From contig JABJEK010000078.1 of assembly GCA_018702955.1 (NCBI GenBank), positions 20,532-84,531 on the forward strand: a stretch of 64,000 nt of DNA, read 5' to 3'. This document shows, piece by piece, positions 36,958 through 46,955 of the stretch. Within the stretch, counting starts at the first letter, position 1. Each line of letters starts with the position of its first letter. Source of the stretch: Rhodospirillaceae bacterium (GTDB lineage: Bacteria > Pseudomonadota > Alphaproteobacteria > UBA6615). The notes under the pieces are model-generated. The model worked only from the letters and a program-made list of their open reading frames with translations. It did not search any database and was not told the DNA's origin. A program made the translations under genes and the position numbers.

Positions 36958-37605
36958 TCAGGCTTCCGCGGCCTCGGCGACCCCCGGCAACAGGGGTACG
37001 AACCGCACCTCCATCAACGCCTCACTCTCGACGGCGGTCTCGGTGCGGCGATACCGAACGAGTTGCTGGACCCGGCTTTGTCCGCCGACAGGCATGATCA
37101 TGATGCCGCCGATTTTCAACTGATCGAGGAGTTGCTGCGGCGGCGCATCACCCGCCGCCGTTACGCTGATCCTGTCAAACGGTGCCTGTTCTGGCCAACC
37201 CTTCATGCCGTCCCCTGCCATCGATACCACGTTGCTCAGACCGAGCGCCTCGAACCGCGCTCGTGCTTCGTCCAAGAGTGGTCTGTGACGCTCGATCGTG
37301 TACACCCGGCGACACAAATGGGACAAAATTGCGGCGTGGTAGCCCGAGCCCGAGCCCACCTCGAGCAATTTCTCGCGGCCACCAAGCTCCAATCCCTGGA
37401 TCATCGTCGCCACCACAAGCGGCTGGCTCAGCGTCTGGCCATAGCCGATGGGCAACGCCGTGTCCTCATACGCCCGGTCCTGGAATGCGTCGGGCACAAA
37501 CATTTCGCGTGGCACGCTTTCAATCGCCGACAGCGCTTTCGTGTCGGTGATGCCGGCGCTGCGAAGAGCGAGCACGAGGCGCGCACGATGCGCGGGCGTG
37601 CTCAT
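36958..37605 (-). CDS. pcm: Protein-L-isoaspartate O-methyltransferase
   Basis: Pcm repairs isoaspartyl damage by methylating the isoaspartate carboxylate with SAM. The 215-residue protein has VPREMFVPDAF near the N-terminus and IGYGQTLSQPLVVATM (the acceptor-binding block). Motif I is LLEVGSGSGYHAAIL, with VYTIER after it. The start overlaps the surE stop as ATGA. Confidence 0.95.
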   Translation of the reverse strand: MSTPAHRARLVLALRSAGITDTKALSAIESVPREMFVPDAFQDRAYEDTALPIGYGQTLSQPLVVATMIQGLELGGREKLLEVGSGSGYHAAILSHLCRRVYTIERHRPLLDEARARFEALGLSNVVSMAGDGMKGWPEQAPFDRISVTAAGDAPPQQLLDQLKIGGIMIMPVGGQSRVQQLVRYRRTETAVESEALMEVRFVPLLPGVAEAAEA

Positions 37606-38402
37606 CGCTTGCGATACCCTTTGAACGCTTGCGCGAGCGGCTTCATGGCCCGTTTGTTTGTGAAGTTCAGATCGACCGGTGTCACGGAGATGCGTTTCTC
37701 CTCGACCGCCGCCAGATCAGTACCCTTCTTGCCCTTTGCGTGTGTGGGCAACGCACCCACCCAGAAATAACGTCCACCGCGCGGATGGCGGCTCTCGACG
37801 AGGGAATCTCCCATGGGGCGCGTGCCCTGTTCGGTGACTTCAACACCGGCCACATCCTCGGGCAGGCAATCGGGAAAGTTGATGTTGATAAAGGTCCGGT
37901 CCGGCCAACCGGTGCGCAGCAGTTTGCGGATAACTCCCGGCGCGTGCTGCTCTGCGGTCGACCAATGGGTGAAGCTACGATCGAAGTCTGTCTGTTGGCT
38001 CAGCGCAATGGCCGGCACGCCGAGGATCGTTGCCTCCATGGCTGCCGCACAGGTGCCCGAATAGGTGATGAACTCGCCCATGTTGCTGCCTCGGTTCACG
38101 CCGGAGAGCACCAGATCAGGCTTGCGGTCCTTCAGGGCCTGGTGAATGCCGACCAGCACGCTGTCCGTCGGCGTTCCATCGACGGCAAAGCGCCGGGTCG
38201 ACAAACGCCGCAACCAGATCGGGTATCGCAGGGTCAGCGAATGTCCTGCACCGCTCTGCTCCTCGGCCGGTGCGCATATCCAGACGTCGTCGGTGAGTTC
38301 GCGGGCGATGCGATGCAGCACCTTGATGCCAGGTGCCCGGACCCCGTCATCGTTCGAAATCAGAATGCGGAGTTTGTCGGTACGTTTTGGAAACTCATAC
38401 AT
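37602..38402 (-). CDS. surE: 5'/3'-nucleotidase SurE
   Basis: SurE removes phosphate from nucleoside monophosphates and short polyphosphates. The 266-residue protein has [14 protein letters not shown] with the metal-binding DD pair near the N-terminus. [12 protein letters not shown] and [11 protein letters not shown] follow, all family signatures. It overlaps serS by 8 bases upstream and pcm by 4 bases downstream, so it is tightly embedded in the operon. Confidence 0.96.
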   Translation of the reverse strand: MYEFPKRTDKLRILISNDDGVRAPGIKVLHRIARELTDDVWICAPAEEQSGAGHSLTLRYPIWLRRLSTRRFAVDGTPTDSVLVGIHQALKDRKPDLVLSGVNRGSNMGEFITYSGTCAAAMEATILGVPAIALSQQTDFDRSFTHWSTAEQHAPGVIRKLLRTGWPDRTFININFPDCLPEDVAGVEVTEQGTRPMGDSLVESRHPRGGRYFWVGALPTHAKGKKGTDLAAVEEKRISVTPVDLNFTNKRAMKPLAQAFKGYRKR

Positions 38403-39681
38403 CGGCGCGGATCACTTCCAGTCCGGCCATATAGGGTCGCAGCGCTTCCGGCACTGTCACCGAGCCGTCTTCATTCTGATAATTCTCGAGGACGGCGATC
38501 AACGCGCGTCCGATCGCGACGCCCGAACCGTTGAGGGTGTGGACATGTTCGGGCCCCTGCCCCTCGCCGGCCGGCCGATACCGCGCGTTCATTCGGCGCG
38601 CCTGGAAGGCACGTGTGTTCGAACAGCTTGAAATCTCGCGATAGGTCGCCTGCCCCGGCATCCAGACTTCGATGTCATGGGTCTTGGCGGCACCGAAACC
38701 TGTATCGCCGCTGCACAAGACCACGAGACGGTATGGCAGGCCGAGGCGCTTCAGGACTTCCTCGGCACAGCCGGTCATCCGATCGAGTTCGGCGTCGGAT
38801 TCATCCGGCGCCACGACCGAGACCAATTCAACCTTGTAGAATTGATGCTGGCGCAGCATGCCGCGCGTGTCCCGACCGGCAGCGCCGGCTTCGGCGCGGA
38901 AACAAGAGGTGTGTGCCGTCACGCGAACGGGAAGCTCCGCGGCCTCGAGTATCTTGCCGGCAACCATGTTTGTCAGCGGAACTTCGGCCGTCGGGATCAG
39001 CCAGCGGCCGTCTTCGGTCCGGAAGAGATCGTCGGCGAACTTGGGAAGCTGACCTGTGCCGAACAACACGTCATCGCGCACCAACAACGGCGGGCTGATT
39101 TCGGTGTAGCCATATTCATCCGTGTGGATGTCGAGCATGAAGTCGGCGAGTGCGCGTTCCATTCGCGCCAGTGCGCCCTTCAGGATCACGAACCGCGACC
39201 CGGACAGTTCGGCCGCCGTCTCGAAATCCATCAGGCCCAGCGCCTCGCCGATGTCGAAATGCTCCCTGGGCTCAAACCCCAGGTCCGTAACCTCGCCGAC
39301 GGTGCGTACTTCGCGGTTGTCGTCTTCGTCCGCGCCGTCGGGAACATCGTCGTCGAGGACGTTTGGAATACCCGACAGCAGATCACTCAGCGCGTCGGCA
39401 GATTCTTTCTCTTCGGCTTCGACCGCATCCATCTGGCCCTTGATGTCGCCGACCTCGGACTTGAGCTGCTCGGCCTCGTCCTTGCGGCCATCTTGCATCG
39501 CCGCGCCGATTTGCTTCGAAGCGGCGTTGCGCCGCTCCTGCATTTCCTGGAGGCGCGTTTGCGCACCGCGTCGTTGCGCATCGAGATCGAGCACTTGTTC
39601 CGACAGGGGTTGATCGCCGCGCCGGACAAGGCTGCGATCGAACGCATCGGGATGCTCTCGAATCCATCTGAGATCGAACAT
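38395..39681 (-). CDS. serS: Seryl-tRNA synthetase
   Basis: The 428-residue SerRS charges tRNA-Ser. An N-terminal antiparallel coiled-coil arm (about 30-105, [20 protein letters not shown] onward) grips the tRNA variable arm. The class II catalytic core shows motif 2 [22 protein letters not shown] and motif 3 [18 protein letters not shown] (each split across several strands). It is followed by surE with an 8-base overlap. Confidence 0.97.
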   Translation of the reverse strand: MFDLRWIREHPDAFDRSLVRRGDQPLSEQVLDLDAQRRGAQTRLQEMQERRNAASKQIGAAMQDGRKDEAEQLKSEVGDIKGQMDAVEAEEKESADALSDLLSGIPNVLDDDVPDGADEDDNREVRTVGEVTDLGFEPREHFDIGEALGLMDFETAAELSGSRFVILKGALARMERALADFMLDIHTDEYGYTEISPPLLVRDDVLFGTGQLPKFADDLFRTEDGRWLIPTAEVPLTNMVAGKILEAAELPVRVTAHTSCFRAEAGAAGRDTRGMLRQHQFYKVELVSVVAPDESDAELDRMTGCAEEVLKRLGLPYRLVVLCSGDTGFGAAKTHDIEVWMPGQATYREISSCSNTRAFQARRMNARYRPAGEGQGPEHVHTLNGSGVAIGRALIAVLENYQNEDGSVTVPEALRPYMAGLEVIRADV

Positions 39682-39751
39682 GGGAAATCCGCCGAACTAA
39701 AGGTCGCGCACTTATAGGGACTCCGGGCGAATCGCGTCCAGTTTTGCGGAC

Positions 39752-40588
39752 CTAGCTGTTCGCCTCATTCTCCGCCGCATCGCGGTCTTTGCGTCGCCCG
39801 ATCAGGATCGCGCAATAGATCGAAATCTCGTAGAGGACGATGATCGGGATCGCGAGCGCCAACTGACTGAGCGGGTCCGGCGGCGTCAACACGGCGGCGG
39901 CGACAAACGCAACGACGATCGCGTAACGGCGTTTCTTCTTGAGCCCATCGGCCGTGACGATGCCGACCTTGGCCAGAAGTGACAGGACAACCGGCAACTC
40001 GAAGCTGATCCCGAACGCGAAGATCAGGCGCATCACCAGCGACAGATACTCGTTGACCTTGGGCTCCAGTTGGATCGGGAGCCCCCCGGAACCGGTGGCC
40101 AATTGCTCGAAACTGGTGAAGAACTGCCAGGCGACCGGCATCACGATGTAATAGACGAACGCGCCACCACCGAAGAACAGGAACGGGGTCGCGATCAGGA
40201 ACGGCAGGAACGCGCCCTTCTCGTTCTTGTAGAGACCCGGCGCGACAAACATATAAATCTGCGCGGCAAAAATCGGGAAAGACAGGAAAGCCGCCGCGAA
40301 GAACGCAACCTTGATGTTCGTGAAGAACTTCTCATGAAGTGCCGTGTAGATCAGTCGTCGATCACCGCCGCTCCAGACCGATGCCAGAGGCTCGACCAGG
40401 AAATTGAAGAACGTATCGGAAAAATAGAAACAGACGAGAAACACCAGAACGAACGCGATTGCGGCGTACATCAACCGACGGCGTAGTTCGGTCAGATGTT
40501 CGATCAGAGACATCTTTTTTTCGTCGGGGCCGGTCTCGGGATCGTCTCCGACGTTCGTTTCCTCGGGATCTTGCGTGTCGGATGTCAT
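39752..40588 (-). CDS. tatC: Twin-arginine translocase subunit TatC
   Basis: TatC is the receptor for twin-arginine signal peptides. The 278-residue product has an acidic N-terminal extension, then the conserved SLIEHLTELRRRLMYA segment before helix 1, and six membrane helices. The conserved FAFGISFELPVVLSLLAKVG block lies in helices 4-5. The start overlaps the tatB stop as ATGA. Confidence 0.97.
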   Translation of the reverse strand: MTSDTQDPEETNVGDDPETGPDEKKMSLIEHLTELRRRLMYAAIAFVLVFLVCFYFSDTFFNFLVEPLASVWSGGDRRLIYTALHEKFFTNIKVAFFAAAFLSFPIFAAQIYMFVAPGLYKNEKGAFLPFLIATPFLFFGGGAFVYYIVMPVAWQFFTSFEQLATGSGGLPIQLEPKVNEYLSLVMRLIFAFGISFELPVVLSLLAKVGIVTADGLKKKRRYAIVVAFVAAAVLTPPDPLSQLALAIPIIVLYEISIYCAILIGRRKDRDAAENEANS

Positions 40589-41118
40589 GTGTTGTCGCCG
40601 GCCTTGGCGGGCTTCGACTCTTCGTCGGATGCCGCTTCAGTCGTCACATCAGACGACGGGTCTTTTGGCGTCGCATCCGGGCTGTCTGCGGTCTTTTTGC
40701 CGGCGTCAGGTGGTGGCGTCGTATCGAACGGGCCCGCGGCATCACCGTGCGGCGGCTCACTGTCGCCTGGTGGTGTGTAAGTGGCGTTGGAATCGAGAAT
40801 ACTGTTGCCGGTCGTATTGCTCGGCGGCAGATCGGTGTCATCGTCCAGCCCGAGCAAGTCTTTATCCGAATCCGCGATGCTTTTCAGCGCTTCGCCAGGA
40901 TCATAGAAATCGATGTCATCCATCTGGCGTTTGACGTCGTCGAGGCCGGAATCGCGTGCAATATCGTCGAGGCTGCTTTGAAATTCACGGGCTGCCCCGC
41001 GCAACTTTCGCACGACCGACATGACCGTGCGGATGGCATTCGGCAGCTCTTTGGGGCCAATGACTATCAAGCCGATGACCATCACCAGCATGAGCTCTGG
41101 CCAGCCGATATCAAACAT
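40585..41118 (-). CDS. tatB: Sec-independent protein translocase subunit TatB
   Basis: The 177-residue TatB begins MFDIGWPELMLVMVIGLIVI, the single helix, then GPKELPNAIRTV, the GPKELP hinge that marks Tat A/B proteins. An amphipathic helix and coiled region (to about residue 75) follow. The last 100 residues are acidic, Pro/Asp-rich and disordered. It forms the receptor complex with TatC. Confidence 0.95.
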   Translation of the reverse strand: MFDIGWPELMLVMVIGLIVIGPKELPNAIRTVMSVVRKLRGAAREFQSSLDDIARDSGLDDVKRQMDDIDFYDPGEALKSIADSDKDLLGLDDDTDLPPSNTTGNSILDSNATYTPPGDSEPPHGDAAGPFDTTPPPDAGKKTADSPDATPKDPSSDVTTEAASDEESKPAKAGDNT

Positions 41119-41174
41119 GATCGCGGGGTCCGTTCAGGGCCGAACTTGCGTCGGGCCTTCGAATACGCGCCGAA

Positions 41175-41408
41175 CTAGCTCTTGGCCGTTTCGTCTTCGC
41201 GTGCAGCTGTTGTCGTCGTCGTTGACGTGGTGTCTTCCTCGATCTTGCTCGATTCAGCCTTTGCACCCTCGTCCTTCATGTTGCTTTTGAAGGACTTAAT
41301 GCCTTTGGCGACGTCGCCCATAAGGCTGGGTATTTTGCCGCGTCCGCCAAAAAGGACCAGCACAACCACGAGGACAATGAGCCAATGCCAGATTGAAAAA
41401 GTGCCCAT
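41175..41408 (-). CDS. tatA: Sec-independent protein translocase subunit TatA
   Basis: The 77-residue TatA has the sequence [20 protein letters not shown], the helix, followed by [20 protein letters not shown], the amphipathic helix after the FG hinge. It ends in a Thr-rich tail. Many copies assemble to make the transient Tat pore. A TTG codon two positions upstream is in frame, but the ATG at 41408 is the normal start. tatA-tatB-tatC are in order on the same strand. Confidence 0.93.
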   Translation of the reverse strand: MGTFSIWHWLIVLVVVLVLFGGRGKIPSLMGDVAKGIKSFKSNMKDEGAKAESSKIEEDTTSTTTTTAAREDETAKS

Positions 41409-41549
41409 GTACAAGCGCTCCAGTGTGTAGCTTCGGTCCCCGAATGTCCGGGGCCAATCGGCGGGACTATCGCAGAAAGGGATTTCCCCCGCAATGGTGG
41501 CTCACACGCATGTGCGCCGTAGCCCATTGGGTTCGCAGCGTTATTCGCG

Positions 41550-42632
41550 CTAGTTCGTTGCCAAATCCGACGCCGCAAAGACATAGGTCTGCGCATCGTC
41601 GCGGGTCACGGAAACGGTGGCCCCTGTATCCGGCAGCATACGGCCGGCCATGTGGATACGGACATTCGTTGCGGCGGCGTCTTCCAGACAAACATCGATC
41701 AGGCTGCTGCGGCCCAGAAAGCGCGCCGCGACGACGGCCCCCGCGACACTTTCGGCACCGTCTGCCGGATTGTCTGACGAAATGCTCAAGGCCTCCGGAC
41801 GGATCAGAACTTCAACATTCTGCCCTTCGTCATGCCCGTTGGTCGGAACCGGCCCGAGCGGAATGCGCACCTGTCCTGACGCCACCTGCCCCGTAAAGCG
41901 GTTCACATCGCCGAAAAATGCGGCGACAAATGCATTTGCCGGCTCGAGATAGATTTCATCAGGGCTCCCGACCTGTCGGAGTTTGCCCTGATCCATGACG
42001 GCAATCCGGTCGGCGAGATACATCGCCTCTTCGGGATCATGGGTCACCATCAGTGTCGCGATGCCCGCGTCACGCAGTATCTCTGCGGCCTGGTCGCGGA
42101 CCAGATGGCGCAATGAGGTGTCGAGGCCTGAGAAGGGTTCGTCGAGCAGAACAATACGCGGACGTGGTGCCAGTGCGCGCGCAAGTGCCACCCGCTGTTG
42201 CTGGCCGCCGGACAATTGGTGCGGGTAAATCGTGGCGTAGCCGGACATGCCTGTCCGGTCGAGCGCATGTGCGACCTGCTCATCACGCTCCGCCGACGAG
42301 AGATGCTTAAGGCCGAAGGCAATGTTTCCGCGCACCGTCAGATGGGGAAACAGCGCATAATCCTGGAATACGAGGCCGACATTACGGTCTTCGGGGGGCA
42401 CCGACACGCGCCCGTCGGCCATGACCTCCCCGCCAATCAGGACCCGGCCTTGCTGCAACGGCTCAAGTCCCGCGGCCACGCGCAGCAATGTGGTCTTGCC
42501 ACAGCCCGATGGGCCGACCAGACAAACCACCTCACCCGCGCCAACCGCCAGGCCGACATCGTCGACCGCAATCGTGTCGTCGAAACGGTGCGTTACATGC
42601 TCGAGGGCAAGGTCGTTTAGTTCGCGCGCCAT
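41550..42632 (-). CDS. ABC transporter ATP-binding protein, FbpC/PotA-like
   Basis: This 360-residue ATPase has Walker A GPSGCGKTTLL, the signature LSGGQQQRVALARAL, Walker B IVLLDEPFSGLD, the switch His in VTHDPEEAMYLADR, and a C-terminal TOBE domain (about 250-355). This layout fits Fe(III), spermidine/putrescine or sulphate importers. No permease or binding-protein gene is in this part of the chromosome, so it must work with components encoded elsewhere, or serve as a shared ATPase. It sits between scpB and tatA in an otherwise housekeeping stretch. Confidence 0.88.
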   Translation of the reverse strand: MARELNDLALEHVTHRFDDTIAVDDVGLAVGAGEVVCLVGPSGCGKTTLLRVAAGLEPLQQGRVLIGGEVMADGRVSVPPEDRNVGLVFQDYALFPHLTVRGNIAFGLKHLSSAERDEQVAHALDRTGMSGYATIYPHQLSGGQQQRVALARALAPRPRIVLLDEPFSGLDTSLRHLVRDQAAEILRDAGIATLMVTHDPEEAMYLADRIAVMDQGKLRQVGSPDEIYLEPANAFVAAFFGDVNRFTGQVASGQVRIPLGPVPTNGHDEGQNVEVLIRPEALSISSDNPADGAESVAGAVVAARFLGRSSLIDVCLEDAAATNVRIHMAGRMLPDTGATVSVTRDDAQTYVFAASDLATN

Positions 42633-42735
42633 TTTCCAGCTTCGGGTGTCGGCCTCGTGGCCCGGTCTCGCTTAAGCTGGCGGAGCCTATTGAAACCGGT
42701 TCTCAGTCGCAACCGAGTGCGGCACCCGGTCACAT

Positions 42736-43500
42736 TCAGGTGCCGGTTTCGTCTTCGAGAGCCTCTTCATGATCTGCCGAGACCTCATTGCCCGATTTTT
42801 CCTCGATGTGGGGTTCGTCTTCGATCTTGAGGGGCTCGTCCAGCTCGGTCGTGGCTTCGTCCTGGCCGGTCATTGAATCGAACGGCAGCTCATCAGATTG
42901 AGCCGAGGACGCGTAAATGCTGACCGCGGGGCGGGAATCGATCAATCCGGCAGACTTGAGTTCCTGAATTCCCGGTAGGTCTTTCACGCTCTCGAGCCCG
43001 AAATGGGACAGGAAGGTTTCGGTTGTCCCCCATGTCAGCGGGCGGCCAGGCGCGTTGCGACGGCGGCCGGGTTTGATCCAGTTGGCCTCGAACAGCGCAT
43101 CCATGGTGCCCTTGCTCAGGCTGACACCACGAATCTCCTCGATTTCCGGACGCGTTACCGGCTGGTGATAGGCGATCACGGCGAGGGTCTCGTGTGCGGC
43201 GCGGGACAGACGGCGCTGGGACTGGCGTTCGATCTTGAGCTTATCGGCCAGATCCGGCGCGGTGCGAAGCACCCATTTGCCCGCAACACTGATCAGGTTG
43301 ACACCCCGCCCAGCATAGAGCCGGCGCAGTTCGTCGAGAAGAGCGGGAATGTCCGTGCCCTTCGGCAACTGGGCCGCAATTGACGCCTCGTCGAGCGGTT
43401 CGACCGCCGCGAAGAGAACCGCTTCGGCCAGACGCAGCTGCTCGGTGTGTTCGTCCGGTTCCAGTTCAGGATTGATCGTCAAGGGTTTCGCCCCCTTCAT
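42736..43500 (-). CDS. scpB: Segregation and condensation protein B
   Basis: ScpB binds ScpA and the SMC ATPase in the condensin complex. The protein (about 254 residues) has two winged helices, with LRLAEAVLFAAVEPLDEASIA at the start and LAVIAYHQPVTRPEIEEIRG in the middle. A Glu-rich tail (last 60 residues) follows. The start is uncertain: ATG at 43500 overlaps scpA by 35 bases, while a TTG at 43482 has a better AAGGGGG ribosome-binding site. I keep the ATG. Confidence 0.9.
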   Translation of the reverse strand: MKGAKPLTINPELEPDEHTEQLRLAEAVLFAAVEPLDEASIAAQLPKGTDIPALLDELRRLYAGRGVNLISVAGKWVLRTAPDLADKLKIERQSQRRLSRAAHETLAVIAYHQPVTRPEIEEIRGVSLSKGTMDALFEANWIKPGRRRNAPGRPLTWGTTETFLSHFGLESVKDLPGIQELKSAGLIDSRPAVSIYASSAQSDELPFDSMTGQDEATTELDEPLKIEDEPHIEEKSGNEVSADHEEALEDETGT

Positions 43501-44329
43501 TCGCTGGGGTGGGTAGGTCATCATCGGGCCGTCGCCGGAAATAAATCGGGCCGAAACGTCCGTCCTGGCGGATCTGGGCATGTCCATCGCGCACCAGTTC
43601 CAGGCTGGCCGCAAAGGTCGCGGCGATCGCGGCCCGTTTCGGCAGCCCCTCGTGCAGGCCTTCAGGCAGAAAACTCAACAGGGTGGCCCATTCCGGTGCG
43701 TCGCCCAGCACGCCACGCAGGCGGCCAAGGGCATCATCCATCGAAAACAGCTCAAACTGCTGGATCGTCAGCGTTTCTGCCTTGCCGCGCCGGCTGATCG
43801 CACCATACGCATCCAGCATCTCGAACAGTGACGCCTCATAGACCGCGTGGGTGATGACACGGATACCCTCCGGGGCGCCGCGGTCAAACACGTCACGGCC
43901 CAGCAACGGCCGGGCAAACAAGGTCTCGGCGGCGGTACGCATCGCCTCGATCCGCTGCAACTGATACTGCAGCGCGGCGGCCATCTCCGCCGCTGTCGGC
44001 TCGTCTTCGCTTTCTTCAGTGGGCAACAGAAGCCGTGACTTCAGATAGGCCAGCCACGCCGCCATGACGAGATAGTCGGCCGCAATTTCCAGCCGCAGCT
44101 GCCGGGCTGAATGGATGAATTCGAGATACTGCTCGGCGAGTGCAAGGACCGAAATCTTCGTCAGATCGACCTTTTGATCTCGCGCCAATGCAAGAAGCAG
44201 ATCAAGCGGTCCCTCGAAACCCTCAAGATTGACGACGAGCGAATAGTCCGATGCCTCACCATCCTGCACCGCTTGCGCGGCCTGATGGTCCGGGACCGTT
44301 GGCTCGAAGCTCTCGCTGGTTTCGCTCAT
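43466..44329 (-). CDS. scpA: Segregation and condensation protein A
   Basis: ScpA is the kleisin of the SMC-ScpAB condensin. The 287-residue protein shows the family hallmark NLEGFEGPLDLLLALARDQK (about 34-53) and KISVLALAEQYLEFIH. It also has DYLVMAAWLAYLKSRLLLP. A C-terminal winged helix (residues 200-270) binds SMC heads. Its start overlaps the stop of the M50 protease gene as ATGA, and it overlaps scpB at the other end. Confidence 0.95.
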   Translation of the reverse strand: MSETSESFEPTVPDHQAAQAVQDGEASDYSLVVNLEGFEGPLDLLLALARDQKVDLTKISVLALAEQYLEFIHSARQLRLEIAADYLVMAAWLAYLKSRLLLPTEESEDEPTAAEMAAALQYQLQRIEAMRTAAETLFARPLLGRDVFDRGAPEGIRVITHAVYEASLFEMLDAYGAISRRGKAETLTIQQFELFSMDDALGRLRGVLGDAPEWATLLSFLPEGLHEGLPKRAAIAATFAASLELVRDGHAQIRQDGRFGPIYFRRRPDDDLPTPANEGGETLDDQS

Positions 44330-45009
44330 ATCAGGCCGACGCCATGCAGTAAGACCCCACGCAGGAACTCAAGCGGTCCGAGAACCAGCCAACGAAAAAT
44401 GTTGAGGTCGGTCCCGAGCTGCCGTCCCAGTATCGGCAGGATAAAGATCAGCCCGATCAGAATAAACAAACCGTAACGTTCCAACCGCGCAAGTTGAATG
44501 GCGAGCGGCCGCGGCAGGATGCCGACGGCGACCCGGCCGCCATCAAGAGGCGGCAGCGGCATCATGTTAAATATCGCCAGCAACAGATTGATATTTATGG
44601 AATTAATGAGGTTTCGGCCGAGCCATTCGCCGAATGTTGGGCCCACGAATGGCAGCAAATGCAGGGCCAGGGCAGAGGCGATTGCGAGCCCGATATTGAT
44701 CGCCGGACCGGCGGCTGCAACCAGCACCATGTCGCGTCGCGGGTGGCCGAGTCGGCCAAAATTGACCGGAACCGGCTTTGCCCAGCCGAACAGGATGCCA
44801 CCGGCAGAGATCAGAATGGCCGGCAAAATGATGGTTCCGAACAGATCGATATGCGCCAGCGGGTTGAATGTGACGCGCCCCAGGCTCTTCGCCGTGTCGT
44901 CTCCGAGTTTCCATGCGGCCCAGCCATGCGCGGCCTCGTGCATGGTGATGGCGAGCAAAACGGGGATTACCCAGATTGACGCCAGGAACAGAATGTCGTC
45001 GATGTTCAC
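44326..45009 (-). CDS. Site-2 protease family (M50) membrane metalloprotease
   Basis: This 227-residue membrane protease has the zinc-binding motif HEAAH (residues 24-28) in the first helix region. The third ligand motif, NMMPLPPLDGGR, is near residue 150. Five to six helices are present. It belongs to the small M50 group that lacks PDZ or CBS domains. The start is a GTG, four bases after the nagZ stop; an earlier start would overlap nagZ deeply. The substrate is unknown. It lies between nagZ and scpA on the same transcript. Confidence 0.88.
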   Translation of the reverse strand: MNIDDILFLASIWVIPVLLAITMHEAAHGWAAWKLGDDTAKSLGRVTFNPLAHIDLFGTIILPAILISAGGILFGWAKPVPVNFGRLGHPRRDMVLVAAAGPAINIGLAIASALALHLLPFVGPTFGEWLGRNLINSININLLLAIFNMMPLPPLDGGRVAVGILPRPLAIQLARLERYGLFILIGLIFILPILGRQLGTDLNIFRWLVLGPLEFLRGVLLHGVGLI

Positions 45010-45013
45010 GTGG

Positions 45014-46033
45014 TCAGATCCCGTTCTCGAATTGCGCGGCCAGTGTTTCGGCGAGTTCTCCGATGTCCGCACCTTCAGGCTTTTGACGCGCTGCCCGTGC
45101 CCGTGTCCAGCGGCTATCAGCCGATCGTGACAGTTGGCCAACGGCCCCGGACACCTCGATCATCTCGGAAAGCACGCCCGAGCAATGCAAAACGGCGTCA
45201 CACCCGGCGCTGAGCGCCGCTTCGGCGCGGTCTGCCGGGCTCCCGTCCAGCGCTGCCATGCAGATGTCGTCCGTGAAGAGAAATCCGTCGAAACCGATCT
45301 CGCCGCGTATCATCGTTTCGATCACCGTCGGAGAGACCGTGCCGGGCCTGTCGGGATCGATCGCGGAATACACAACATGCGCCGACATCCCGAGCGGCAG
45401 TTGGCGCAAGGCGCGGAAGGCCGCAAAATCCTGCCCGCGAAGCGTCGCGAGGTCGGCATCAACCCGCGGCAGTTCCTTATGGCTGTCGACGGCACCTCGC
45501 CCGTGGCCGGGCAGATGCTTGATCACCGGGAGACAACCTTCCCGCATCAACCCGCGCGCCATGGCCCCACCCAGTGTGGCAACGATTTCGGGATCGGCTG
45601 CGTAGGCGCGGGTGCCGATCGCATCGGTCGTTTCAGGGAGTCCCAAATCGAGGACCGGCGCACAATCCACGTCAATGCCCAGATCGACCAGCATGGCGCC
45701 GAACATCCGCCCGAGGTTCTCGGCTGCCGCTACCGCCAGCTCAGGGGCCTGGTCATAAAGGCCGGCAATGTCTCGCGCCGCCGGTGCAAACGGCCAATCG
45801 GGCGGTCGCAGCCGCATCACCCGCCCGCCTTCCTGATCAATCAGGATCGGCGCATCGTCACGACCAACAACATCGCGCAGTTCTGCTGTTAGCCGGCGGA
45901 TCCCCGCCGCATCAGTGCAATTTCGAGCGAACAGGATGAAGCCGAACGGGTCGGCATCGCGCAGGAAGACGCGCTCATCGGCCGTCAGACGGGTTCCGGA
46001 CACGCCGAAGACAACCGCATTGGGCGTCGTCAT
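45014..46033 (-). CDS. nagZ: Beta-N-acetylhexosaminidase NagZ
   Basis: NagZ removes GlcNAc from anhydro-muropeptides in cell-wall recycling. The protein of about 339 residues has the glycoside hydrolase family 3 pattern: LIDQEGGRVMRL, then KHLPGHGRGAVDSHKELPRV (the His/Asp catalytic loop) and the nucleophile Asp in FTDDICMAAL. A GTG 12 bases upstream (46045), directly after the SPOR gene, is another possible start. Confidence 0.93.
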   Translation of the reverse strand: MTTPNAVVFGVSGTRLTADERVFLRDADPFGFILFARNCTDAAGIRRLTAELRDVVGRDDAPILIDQEGGRVMRLRPPDWPFAPAARDIAGLYDQAPELAVAAAENLGRMFGAMLVDLGIDVDCAPVLDLGLPETTDAIGTRAYAADPEIVATLGGAMARGLMREGCLPVIKHLPGHGRGAVDSHKELPRVDADLATLRGQDFAAFRALRQLPLGMSAHVVYSAIDPDRPGTVSPTVIETMIRGEIGFDGFLFTDDICMAALDGSPADRAEAALSAGCDAVLHCSGVLSEMIEVSGAVGQLSRSADSRWTRARAARQKPEGADIGELAETLAAQFENGI

Positions 46034-46048
46034 GCTGGTGGGCACCGT

Positions 46049-46948
46049 TCAGGGCGCAACGATGAGGCAATCCTGATTGCGGCTTTTCAGCTTGCCGCAG
46101 AGGCCGCTGGCAGCGGCACGATCGGTCAACGGCCCGGCCTGAATGCGAAAGAAGGTGCCACGGTCGAGCTTCACGCTCTGAACATTGAGGTCGAGTGGGC
46201 CCAACAGATCGGTATTTCGCTTTTTCAGCCGGTCCCATTCCGAAAGCGCGCGCTCCCGGCTGGAAACCGCAGCCAGTTGAATACGCCACGCGCCCGCCGA
46301 CATCGTTGCTGCTGGCTTCGGCGCGGCGGCCGGTGTTGCGGGAGGGATAGATGGCGGCGCTTGAGTAGCCGAAGGCGTGGGTGCCGGCGGCGCGGCCACA
46401 GCGACAGGTGGTGCCGGGGGTGGCGGTGGTGCCGTCACGACGGGTGGCGGCGGAGGTGCTTGCGTCGCTGCCGGTGCCGGCTCGGGGTTTGCAGGTTCAA
46501 CGGCTGCCGTGACGGTCGGTGTCTCGGTCGGCACCGTTGCCGGCACTTCTGCCAGCGGCGCTGGCGCTTCTTCGACCGCAGGCGTTTCGACGACGGGCGA
46601 CGGCGGCCGCTCGGCGGGCTCCTCCGGCGGTGGCAACAGCCGTTCGACCGGCTCCTGAATTTGGCCTGGTGCCAATCGTCCGAAAACCAGCTTGTCCTGA
46701 TCGGGAATCTTTAGTCCGCCCCGTTCCGCCGGCTGCCGCTTGATTGGGTCTTCATTGGCTGTGATGACCGGGGCGGCGTCCTCTGCGCCCGAACGGATAC
46801 CCTGCTGGTAGGCAAACCAGACAACCCCTGCCAGTGCGACCGCACCGACGGTGATTGCGCCCACGGCGAATATCTTCGCGATCGGCCCCAGACCTCGCCG
46901 GGGTTCCACGTAAATGTCTCCCGGGCCGATAATCTCTGGATCGCTCAT
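46049..46948 (-). CDS. SPOR-domain cell-envelope protein
   Basis: This 299-residue single-pass membrane protein has a short cytoplasmic part and one helix near residues 28-48 (GAITVGAVALAGVVWFAYQQ). A long periplasmic Pro/Ala-rich linker (about 75-215) follows, then a C-terminal SPOR domain (about 222-299; AGAWRIQLAAVSSRERALSE and FFRIQAGPL). SPOR domains bind denuded glycan at the division site. It lies between argS and nagZ, as in many alphaproteobacteria. Confidence 0.9.
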   Translation of the reverse strand: MSDPEIIGPGDIYVEPRRGLGPIAKIFAVGAITVGAVALAGVVWFAYQQGIRSGAEDAAPVITANEDPIKRQPAERGGLKIPDQDKLVFGRLAPGQIQEPVERLLPPPEEPAERPPSPVVETPAVEEAPAPLAEVPATVPTETPTVTAAVEPANPEPAPAATQAPPPPPVVTAPPPPPAPPVAVAAPPAPTPSATQAPPSIPPATPAAAPKPAATMSAGAWRIQLAAVSSRERALSEWDRLKKRNTDLLGPLDLNVQSVKLDRGTFFRIQAGPLTDRAAASGLCGKLKSRNQDCLIVAP

Positions 46949-46955
46949 TTGTGCC

